In this document: one piece after another, positions 6,795-12,657 of the stretch
How the letters are laid out: each line of letters begins with the position of its first letter
How positions within the stretch are numbered: position 1 is the first letter of the stretch
Assembly: GCA_002763155.1 (NCBI GenBank)
Contig: PFCU01000045.1
Location: 1-14,097, forward strand
Length of the DNA stretch: 14,097 bases
Origin: Candidatus Pacearchaeota archaeon CG10_big_fil_rev_8_21_14_0_10_30_48
Lineage (GTDB): Archaea > Nanobdellota > Nanobdellia > Pacearchaeales > GW2011-AR1
Direction of reading: 5' to 3'
The notes under the pieces: generated by a model
Seen by the model: the letters and a program-made list of their open reading frames with translations, nothing else
Told to the model about the DNA's origin: nothing
Databases searched by the model: none
Translations under genes and position numbers: made by a program

Positions 6795-8162
6795 ATGACA
6801 AAAATAGGACTCGAGATTCATGGCTATCTTGATACGAAAGAGAAATTATTCTGCTCGTGTTTGAATTCTCAAAACGAAAGAAAAAATTCTTTAATTTGCC
6901 CAATTTGCACAGGCCAACCTGGAAGTAAACCAAATCTTCCAAATGTAGAAGCTCTCAAAAAATCAGTCCAAATAGCTTTAATGCTTAACACAAAAATTAA
7001 CACTATTGAAAATAAGAAAAAATTAATTTGGCAAAGGAAACATTATTCTTGGCCAGATTTACCAAAAGGCTATCAAACAACTTTATCAGGAACTTACGCC
7101 GTGCCTATCGGAGAAAACGGAAAATTTTTAGGAATTCGAATAAGAGAATTACACTTAGAAGAAGACCCTGCGTCATGGGACCCAAAAACAGGTTGTATAG
7201 ATTACAATCGTTCAGGTTCACCTTTAATCGAAATCGTAACCGAACCGGATTTCACTTCCAGCGAAGAAGTAACTAACTGGCTAAAAAGATTAATCATAAC
7301 TCTTTCATATATTAAAGCGATAAACAAACAAGCTGGAATAAAAGCAGATGTTAATGTCAATATTGAAGGCGTTAGTGAAAGAACAGAAATCAAAAATGTC
7401 CATTCAATTAAAGATATTGCAAAAGTAATTGAATTTGAATTAATACGACAAAAAAAAGAACGCCCGAAAAAAATGGAAACCCGACGCTGGAATCCTCAAA
7501 AAGAAAAAACCGAACCAATGAGGTCAAAAGAATCTCACGCAGATTATCGTTTTATTTCAGACCCAGATTTAACCATCATCTCATTAAAAGAGAAAGATGT
7601 AAATAAAATAAAGTCAAATCTTCCGGAATCTCCAGAAATAAAATTGAAAAAATTAATAACTCAACATAAAATTCCAAAAGAACACGCAGAAACACTTTCA
7701 AAAAATTTAGAACTTGTAGAATTCTTTGAATCAGTAATAACCAAAATAAAACCAGAATTTGCCTTACCTTGGATAAATGTAGAATTATTAAGAGTTTTAA
7801 ATTACAATAAAAAAACTCTCGACGAAGTCGCAATAGAAATAAATCATTTTATAGAACTCCTCCAATTAATCCAACAAGGTAAACTAACAGAACTTAAAGG
7901 AAAACAAATACTAAACAAATTTATTCCAAAATCATTTTCTCCAAAATCAGAATTAAAAGGTTCTGAAAGAATTACAAACGAAAAAGAATTATCAAAATTA
8001 ATTGAAGAAGTCATTAAGAAAAATTCAAAGGCAGTTCAAGATTACAAAGCAGGAGAGAAGAATTCATTTAATTATTTGATGGGAGAAATAATGAAATCTT
8101 CAAATCGCCGAGCTGATTTTAAAATCGCGAGCGATATTTTGAAAGAACTTCTTAAAAAATAA
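6795..8162 (+). CDS. gatB: Asp-tRNA(Asn)/Glu-tRNA(Gln) amidotransferase subunit B
   Basis: GatB activates mischarged Glu-tRNA-Gln (or Asp-tRNA-Asn) so that ammonia from GatA can amidate it. The 455 residues open with IGLEIHGYL, then a zinc site FCSC (about 19-22) with CPIC (about 36-39), HYSWPDLPKGYQ (about 83-94; the family's YPDLPKGYQ), the kinase-like segment RIRELHLEEDPASWDP (about 115-130) and DYNRSGSPLIEIVTEPD (about 136-152). The C-terminal third is the helical tail plus a short YqeY-like domain ending SSNRRADFKIASDILKELL, which contacts tRNA. There is no GAD/AspRS-like insertion, so this is GatB rather than GatE. gatA and gatC are not in the window. The gene stands alone with its own TATA box, divergent from the minD operon. 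Confidence 0.95.
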   Translation: MTKIGLEIHGYLDTKEKLFCSCLNSQNERKNSLICPICTGQPGSKPNLPNVEALKKSVQIALMLNTKINTIENKKKLIWQRKHYSWPDLPKGYQTTLSGTYAVPIGENGKFLGIRIRELHLEEDPASWDPKTGCIDYNRSGSPLIEIVTEPDFTSSEEVTNWLKRLIITLSYIKAINKQAGIKADVNVNIEGVSERTEIKNVHSIKDIAKVIEFELIRQKKERPKKMETRRWNPQKEKTEPMRSKESHADYRFISDPDLTIISLKEKDVNKIKSNLPESPEIKLKKLITQHKIPKEHAETLSKNLELVEFFESVITKIKPEFALPWINVELLRVLNYNKKTLDEVAIEINHFIELLQLIQQGKLTELKGKQILNKFIPKSFSPKSELKGSERITNEKELSKLIEEVIKKNSKAVQDYKAGEKNSFNYLMGEIMKSSNRRADFKIASDILKELLKK

Positions 8163-8235
8163 AAACCCTTCTCCAATAAAACTCTATCTAATAAGTTAGC
8201 TCAAATTAATAAATAACCTGTTTATCAAATCTTCC

Positions 8236-8264
8236 CTAATAAGTTTACCGCATCAATTTACTCA
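8236..8264 (+). repeat. Intergenic repeat, copy 3 (AAGTTTAC family)
   Basis: Starts CTAATAAGTTTACCGCATCA and ends TTTACTCA. It agrees with 2459-2487 at 26 of 29 positions and runs directly into the G-rich island at 8265. Confidence 0.65.
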
Positions 8265-8291
8265 GGAGGAAGGAGGGTGATGGTGGGTAGG
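8265..8291 (+). other. G-rich island 1 (possible two-tier G-quadruplex)
   Basis: 27 bases contain 17 G and no C, with seven runs of two or three G separated by 1-4 bases, in a region otherwise very AT-rich. It includes AAGGAGGGTGAT, one base longer than the usual complement of the 16S rRNA 3' end. It lies between two convergent genes, so a conventional ribosome binding site is unlikely. Confidence 0.5.
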
Positions 8292-8295
8292 AATT

Positions 8296-8318
8296 TAAAA
8301 TTTCCAAAGGAAATTTTA
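8296..8318. terminator. Hairpin between convergent gatB and permease genes
   Basis: A 10-bp perfect inverted repeat (TTAAAATTTCC-type arms, 8296-8305 and 8309-8318) with a 3-nt AAA loop ends 3 bp from the permease stop codon. It could mark the 3' ends of both convergent transcripts; archaeal termination does not require such a hairpin, so the role is inferred. Confidence 0.4.
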
Positions 8319-8321
8319 TCC

Positions 8322-9434
8322 TCAGAAAAAACTAAAAACTCCCAAGAGAAAAACAAGACTTAAAACAACGATGATAAACCAATTAATTTTAATTAAATAT
8401 TCGGGTTTTCTATTTCCTAATTTTTTAGCTTTCAAATTCATAATTAAAATTAATATTGCACTAAGTCCTCCAGAAACAACACCCCCTAAATTAAGAAGAT
8501 TAACAAAATCTGTAAAATTAAAAAAGATTATAACTAAATAAAGAAGAATAGGAAATATTGAGACAAAGAAAAATCTAATGAATTTCCTTTCATAAAAATC
8601 ATAAGTAAAAACTTCTTTCAATACAAATGACAAAACAAAATAACTCGTCATCATTGTAAAAATTCCCAGCAATAAAATTATATTCCCAAATGCAAGAGTT
8701 GCAACTTCTGGAACTGAATTTCCAAGAACACTCACAAACGAAAACGCAAATAAAATATAAAGAACAACTGGGATTAACATTCCAACAATTATTGCCTTTT
8801 TCAAATATTTTTCTTTACCTTTAATTTCTCTTCGAAGTTCAGGAATAGAACTAAAACCTAACAAGGAAAATAAAACAACACCGAAAGGAAAGAATAATTT
8901 GGTTTTATCAAAACTATTCAAATTTCCAAAATTCGCTTGAGGAAACATCCAGACAAAAATTCCAAGAATAATCAAAATAATTACAATCACTCCCCAAGTT
9001 TCAACTTTTTTTAATCCCTTTAATCCTTCTCTTAATAAAAAAGTCATACCTATCCAAAAAACAAATCCCAAATGCAAAGTATAATTACTATTTCCAAAAA
9101 TAATTTTAGATAAACTCTCTCCTTCACCAACTAAATAAGCCAATAGTGCAGAATAAATTCCAAACGCCATCGCAAAAAACATAATTTTCTTTCCGGTTTT
9201 ACCTAAATATTTTTCAGCAAGTCCCGGAAGATGATGAACGCCTTTTGTTCTCAAAGTAACTTCTCCCAATGCAAGATTAAAATAAATTGTAATAATTCCT
9301 AAAAAAATAAGCCAGAATAATCCCACAAAAAAACCACTCTTCGCGAAAACATAAGGTAATCCAAGAATTCCCGCGCCTATAACCGTCCCTGTCAAAGTAA
9401 AAGCCGTCGCCCAAAATCTTTTATCAAACCCCAT
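8322..9434 (-). CDS. Amino-acid permease (aromatic/neutral amino acid transporter, APC superfamily)
   Basis: A 370-residue membrane protein with about 11 hydrophobic segments. The first helix carries GTVIGAGILGLPYVFAKSG (residues 16-34), the unwound glycine-rich TM1 signature of amino-acid transporters in the APC superfamily, and its form (IGAGILGLPY) fits the HAAAP/AAAP group that includes the tyrosine and tryptophan permeases of bacteria. TM6 contains FGVVLFSLLGFSSIPELRREI (about 184-204), again as in that group. It probably imports amino acids by ion symport; the substrate is not readable, and amino acid uptake would suit a host-dependent archaeon. The length is close to the family norm. 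The ATG at 9434 has a TATA box at 26.5 nt that is shared with the divergent tRNA gene. Confidence 0.85.
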   Translation of the reverse strand: MGFDKRFWATAFTLTGTVIGAGILGLPYVFAKSGFFVGLFWLIFLGIITIYFNLALGEVTLRTKGVHHLPGLAEKYLGKTGKKIMFFAMAFGIYSALLAYLVGEGESLSKIIFGNSNYTLHLGFVFWIGMTFLLREGLKGLKKVETWGVIVIILIILGIFVWMFPQANFGNLNSFDKTKLFFPFGVVLFSLLGFSSIPELRREIKGKEKYLKKAIIVGMLIPVVLYILFAFSFVSVLGNSVPEVATLAFGNIILLLGIFTMMTSYFVLSFVLKEVFTYDFYERKFIRFFFVSIFPILLYLVIIFFNFTDFVNLLNLGGVVSGGLSAILILIMNLKAKKLGNRKPEYLIKINWFIIVVLSLVFLLGVFSFF

Positions 9435-9456
9435 TTAACTAATAAAATCAAAAGAG

Positions 9457-9464
9457 TTTTAAAT
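9457..9464. promoter_or_regulatory. Shared bidirectional TATA box (permease and tRNA-Arg)
   Basis: TTTTAAAT (ATTTAAAA on the other strand) is centred at 9460.5, exactly 26.5 nt from the first base of the permease ATG (9434) and 26.5 nt from the first base of the tRNA (9487). There is no other good TATA candidate in the 52-nt gap. Confidence 0.6.
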
Positions 9465-9486
9465 AGATTATGTATTGTAAAATCAA

Positions 9487-9558
9487 GGGCCTGTAGTTTA
9501 ATGGATAGAATAAGCGGTTTCGGCCCGCTTGATCGAGGTTCGATTCCTCGTAGGCCCA
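9487..9558 (+). tRNA. tRNA-Arg (anticodon TCG)
   Basis: 72 nt fold into a full cloverleaf without an intron. The acceptor stem pairs GGGCCTG with TAGGCCC (one G-T pair at the base). The D arm contains AATGGATA, giving G18 G19 and A20, the arginine identity base. The anticodon stem AGCGG/CCGCT has a 7-nt loop TTTCGGC, so the anticodon is TCG (reads CGA and probably other CGN). The variable loop is TGAT, the T stem CGAGG/CCTCG with loop TTCGATT, and the discriminator is A at 9558. CCA is not encoded and must be added enzymatically. The TATA box 26.5 nt upstream is shared with the permease. Confidence 0.97.
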
Positions 9559-9572
9559 TTTTATTTTTATTT
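9559..9572 (+). terminator. T-rich terminator of tRNA-Arg
   Basis: TTTTATTTTTATTT directly follows the tRNA discriminator base and fits the oligo-T terminators of archaeal RNA polymerase. Confidence 0.55.
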
Positions 9573-10250
9573 AAATATGCTCCATATCAAAAAATTTCTT
9601 TTTATTATTTATTTTCTTTAAAATATCAAAGACAAAGATTATAGATAATGAAGCAACAAAAGCCATATATTTAGTTATACTATTAATTTTTTTGTAAGGG
9701 AAGTTCTTTTTCAGCAATTGAAATCATTCCTGCTATTTTTCCAAATTCAGCATTCATTCCTGTATGTAAAACTTTAGCTAAGCATCTTCCATTAACAATT
9801 AAAGTCTCCATTAACAATTGATTTTCTTTTTTGTAATCTCTCTCACTTTTTGTTTCAATTTTTTTTATTTCTTGTGATTCTCCTGTCAAAACTGCCTCAT
9901 TGACTCTTAATTCTTTTGCTTCTAAAATAAGGCAATCTGCAGGTATTTTTTCTCCTGTTCTTAAAATTAATATATCTCCCGGAACAATTTCTCTTGAAGG
10001 AATTTCTATTTCTTTTCCTTCCCGAATAACAATAGAAATGGACGTAATCATTTTTTTCAATGCAAAAATTGCTTTTTCAGCTTTATACTCTTGAAAAAAA
10101 CCTATACTTATCACAATAATTATGACTACTAAGATAATATACGCAGTTATCGATTTGCCAACAAAAAAAGAAAGAAACATAGCAATAAATAACAAATAAA
10201 TAATAAAGTTATTTTTAATCTGCCTTAAAAGAATTTTTAATGGAGAAATT
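9571..10250 (-). pseudogene. P-type cation-transporting ATPase remnant (TM1-TM3 and actuator domain only)
   Basis: A decayed piece of a P2-type ATPase. The main open frame (10195 to 9683, 170 codons, TTG at its 5' end) encodes a membrane pair, the GFFQEYKAEKAIFALKKM linker and the actuator domain with VPGDILILRTGEKIPADC and the LTGES motif. Upstream, another frame (10250 to about 10200) reads SPLKILLRQIKNNFII, the region just before TM1, and joins the main frame by one base at a TTTT run (10198-10201). Downstream, the main frame stops after ELPLQKN at a run of seven A (9687-9693), while the next frame continues INSITKYMAFVASLSIIFVF, the start of TM3, to a stop at 9571. The cation-ATPase N-terminal domain, the DKTGT phosphorylation site and all later helices are absent, so it cannot transport. 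It ends 13 bp behind the tRNA-Arg gene. Confidence 0.82.
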
Positions 10251-10285
10251 TATAATAAAATCCTATACAATAAAACCCTCTAAAA

Positions 10286-10293
10286 TTTATAAA
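10286..10293 (+). promoter_or_regulatory. TATA box of asd
   Basis: TTTATAAA is centred 25.5 nt upstream of the ATG at 10315. It lies inside the longer open frame that begins at 10240, which argues against that upstream ATG. Confidence 0.6.
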
Positions 10294-10314
10294 CTAGCAA
10301 TTAGTCTAATTTTT

Positions 10315-11409
10315 ATGGAAAGAATTGAAAAAATGAAAGTAGGAATATTAGGAGCAACAGGGATGGTCGGACAGAAATATATTTCTTTATTAGAAGGACA
10401 TCCATGGTTTAAAGTAACCTATGTGGCTGCAAGTCAAAATAGTGCGGGAAAAACTTATCAAGAAGCTGTAAAAGGAAGATGGCATATGACTGGAGAAATT
10501 CCTAGAGGAATTGAAAATTTAATTGTGGAAAATGCTAATGATGTTTCAAGATCTTTAGAAAACTGCGAATTTGTATTTTCCGCCTTAGAAATGAAAAAAG
10601 AAGAAACAGCAAAACTTGAAGAAGAATATGCAAAACAAAATATTCCCGTAGTTTCCAATACTTCTGCACATCGCTGGACAAATGATGTTCCAATGTTAAT
10701 TCCCGAAATTAATCCAAAACATATAGATATAATTCCATTCCAGAAGAAAAATAGAAACTTCGATAAAGGTTTCATCGTCGTTAAACCTAATTGTTCTATA
10801 CAAAGTTTTATGACTCCGATTTATGCTTTAATGAAAGAAGGATACAATATTCAAGAGATTGATATTGTTACACAACAAGCTCTTTCCGGAGCAGGCCACC
10901 CAGGAGTATCTTCTTTAGACATACTTGATAATAGAATCCCATACATTTCTGGAGAAGAAGAAAAAACCGAAAGAGAACCACTTAAAATTTTAGGAGAGAT
11001 TTCTAATGGGACAATTATTAACCGCGAAGGGTTAGAAATTTATTCTCAATGCAATAGAGATAATGTTACAGACGGACATACAGCCTGTGTTAAATTAAAA
11101 TTTTCAGGAAACAATCCCTCTCTTGAAAATATTATTGATATTTGGAAAAATTTTAAAGCATTACCTCAAGAATTAGAATTACCTTTTGCACCCAAACACC
11201 CAATTATTTATCGAGAAGAATTAGACAGACCTCAACCAAAATTAGATAGAGATAGTGAAGACGGAATGGCAGTAAGTGTAGGAAGATTAAGAATTGCAAA
11301 AGATAAAATTTTATTTATTGGATTATCCCACAATACTATAAGAGGAGCTGCCGGTGGAGGGATACTAAATGCAGAATTACTATATACTCAAGGATATTTC
11401 AAATTCTAA
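10315..11409 (+). CDS. asd: Aspartate-semialdehyde dehydrogenase, archaeal type
   Basis: Reduces aspartyl-4-phosphate to aspartate-4-semialdehyde with NADPH, the branch point to threonine, methionine and lysine. With 364 residues it has the usual family length. The Rossmann motif GATGMVG is at residues 13-19, SNTSAHR at 114-120, the catalytic cysteine C160 in VVKPNCS, QQALSGAGHPG at 187-197, IPYISGEEEKTEREPLKILG (208-227) and the active-site DGH with H255. These are features of the archaeal/fungal subgroup, which also includes some malonyl-CoA reductases, so a side activity cannot be excluded. The frame is open back to 10240, but the TATA box at 10286-10293 places a leaderless start at the ATG at 10315; the ATG six codons further (10333) is also possible. 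No other amino-acid biosynthesis gene is nearby. Confidence 0.93.
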   Translation: MERIEKMKVGILGATGMVGQKYISLLEGHPWFKVTYVAASQNSAGKTYQEAVKGRWHMTGEIPRGIENLIVENANDVSRSLENCEFVFSALEMKKEETAKLEEEYAKQNIPVVSNTSAHRWTNDVPMLIPEINPKHIDIIPFQKKNRNFDKGFIVVKPNCSIQSFMTPIYALMKEGYNIQEIDIVTQQALSGAGHPGVSSLDILDNRIPYISGEEEKTEREPLKILGEISNGTIINREGLEIYSQCNRDNVTDGHTACVKLKFSGNNPSLENIIDIWKNFKALPQELELPFAPKHPIIYREELDRPQPKLDRDSEDGMAVSVGRLRIAKDKILFIGLSHNTIRGAAGGGILNAELLYTQGYFKF

Positions 11410-11457
11410 CTAAATAATTATTAAATTTATGCGTCCAAATTTTTTCAGTCAGTTAAA

Positions 11458-11465
11458 TTTAATAA
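11458..11465 (+). promoter_or_regulatory. TATA-like box of the HtrA-like protease gene
   Basis: TTTAATAA is centred 25.5 nt upstream of the ATG at 11487, in line with the leaderless spacing of neighbouring genes. The match to a TATA box is moderate. Confidence 0.4.
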
Positions 11466-11486
11466 TCACTTTTACCTAAATTCAAT

Positions 11487-12359
11487 ATGGTAAATCATCC
11501 TCTAAGAAAATACAAAAAGAGACATATCGTACTGGCGGTTTATCTTTTAATCTTTAAAATTTTAATAATTAGTTCTTTAATTTACATTGCTTATAATTTA
11601 ATAGAAATCAAAACAGATTTAGAATTAACAAAACAAAATCAACAACAATTAGAAGCTCAAATAAATTCAAATCAACAAAATTTACAATCCCAAATAGTTG
11701 AAATAAGTAGTTCTTTATTGACGGTAAAAAAAGATTTCTCGAATGAAATTTCCGAAATAAAAGCGTCTGCAAGTTCCGACTTTTCTGGAATCATAGAAGA
11801 GGTAATTCCAAGGGTAGTAAGTATTGGAACAGATATTTCTCAAGGTTCAGGTTTTTTGATATCTCAAGAAGGGTATATAGTTACAAATTATCATGTATTA
11901 GAAGGTGCTCGTTACGCAAAAATATTACGTTATGAATCAAATGAATGGGTTTTAGCGCAACCAATAGGATATGACCCTGTATTAGATATAGCAATAATAA
12001 AAATTTCGGGAAATAATTTTGACTATCTTGAATTTGACGATTCCGACAATATAAAAGTTGGAGAAAAAACAATCGCTTTAGGAAATCCTTTAGGGTTATC
12101 ATTTTCCGTAACAGAAGGAATAGTCTCTGCATTAAATCGAGCAGGGCCTAATGATCTCAAAGCATACATCCAAATCGACACTCCTCTAAACCCTGGAAAT
12201 TCTGGAGGCCCATTAGTAAACAAACAAGGAAAAGTAATCGGGATAAATAATTTCAAATTACAAGATTCGGAAAATTTAGGTTTCGCCCTTGAATCAAATT
12301 ATGCCGTCGAATCAATCAACAATATCCTAGCCGCACAAAATCAAACAATTAGAGTATAA
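11487..12359 (+). CDS. Membrane-anchored trypsin-like serine protease (HtrA/DegP type, no PDZ)
   Basis: A 290-residue protein. Residues 1-13 are basic, 14-36 form one hydrophobic helix (signal anchor), and 38-92 make a Gln/Asn-rich coiled-coil stalk; the protease domain (about 100-285) therefore lies outside the cell membrane. The trypsin-fold triad is visible: H136 in TNYHVLEG, D167 in DPVLDIAIIKI, and S239 in NPGNSGGPLV, with the family strand GVIxG-like IALGNPLGLSFSVTEGIVSALNR. The order and spacing match HtrA/Deg proteases, but the chain ends after the second barrel, so the usual C-terminal PDZ domains are missing. Such enzymes degrade damaged envelope proteins. It is a single gene behind asd, with its own TATA-like box. 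Confidence 0.92.
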   Translation: MVNHPLRKYKKRHIVLAVYLLIFKILIISSLIYIAYNLIEIKTDLELTKQNQQQLEAQINSNQQNLQSQIVEISSSLLTVKKDFSNEISEIKASASSDFSGIIEEVIPRVVSIGTDISQGSGFLISQEGYIVTNYHVLEGARYAKILRYESNEWVLAQPIGYDPVLDIAIIKISGNNFDYLEFDDSDNIKVGEKTIALGNPLGLSFSVTEGIVSALNRAGPNDLKAYIQIDTPLNPGNSGGPLVNKQGKVIGINNFKLQDSENLGFALESNYAVESINNILAAQNQTIRV

Positions 12360-12396
12360 AATTAATTTCGTAAATTAATCTCCTCACAATCAAAGA

Positions 12397-12443
12397 GCAA
12401 CTTAAGTTTACATATCAGATTACTAAAAAATTTATCATCAATT
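12397..12443 (+). repeat. Intergenic repeat, copy 4 (AAGTTTAC family)
   Basis: GCAACTTAAGTTTACATATC, then AGATTACTAAAAAA and TCATCAATT. It corresponds block by block to copy 1 at 2349-2399 and starts 38 nt after the protease stop codon. Confidence 0.65.
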
Positions 12444-12462
12444 AATAATCCTACAAACATCA

Positions 12463-12494
12463 GCAACTCAAGTTTACCGTATCAGCTTACTCAA
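12463..12494 (+). repeat. Intergenic repeat, copy 5 (AAGTTTAC family)
   Basis: GCAACTCAAGTTTACCGTAT, followed by CAGCTTACTCAA. Its first 15 bases equal those of copy 1, and its TTACTCA end matches copy 3. Confidence 0.65.
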
Positions 12495-12511
12495 TTTGTA
12501 AAATTTAAAGT

Positions 12512-12580
12512 TTAAATTACATTTCTCATTCTGGGGTGGCGGTCGGGGTTGTGGATGGATAACAAGGAAATGTAAGTTAA
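12512..12580. repeat. Inverted repeat enclosing G-rich island 2
   Basis: The arms 12512-12525 (TTAAATTACATTTC) and 12567-12580 (GAAATGTAAGTTAA) pair at 13 of 14 positions, nine of them uninterrupted. The 41-nt interior holds a G-rich island at 12533-12558, with runs GGGG, GG, GG, GGGG, GG and GG. It lies between the protease gene and proS, about 78 nt upstream of the proS ATG. It could be a structured RNA, a G-quadruplex, or a small mobile or regulatory element. Confidence 0.55.
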
Positions 12581-12629
12581 CATCAGCAAAATTTTCTCCA
12601 AATTTCTAAAATCAAATATCCCAAAACCA

Positions 12630-12637
12630 TTAAAAAC
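12630..12637 (+). promoter_or_regulatory. Weak TATA-like box of proS
   Basis: TTAAAAAC is centred 24.5 nt upstream of the proS ATG at 12658. The match to a TATA box is weak and is supported mainly by the spacing seen at other genes. Confidence 0.25.
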
Positions 12638-12657
12638 ACAAGATACGTAAAAATAAT

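Noticed and set aside
7028..7276. Arg-rich open frame inside gatB on the same strand
   Set aside because: It is a frame shadow of gatB; the gatB frame carries clear conserved motifs across the same bases.
8275..8287. Possible C/D-box small RNA (GTGATGG resembles a C box)
   Set aside because: The C box lacks its final A and no CTGA D box with suitable guide spacing follows.
8280..8363. A 27-codon plus-strand open frame with a strong GGAGG ahead of its ATG
   Set aside because: It overlaps the 3' end of the permease in antisense, its product has a low-complexity Lys/Asn/Ser tail, and genes here seem to be leaderless; the G-rich run is better described as a structural island.
9683..10195. A genuine short 170-residue membrane protein instead of an ATPase remnant
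   Set aside because: Homologous ATPase sequence continues on both sides in other frames, there is only a TTG start, and the phosphorylation domain is missing, so decay explains it better.
10240..10314. Upstream extension of asd from the ATG at 10240
   Set aside because: The extra 25 residues do not fit the family, and the TATA box for the ATG at 10315 lies inside them; the extension also overlaps the ATPase remnant.
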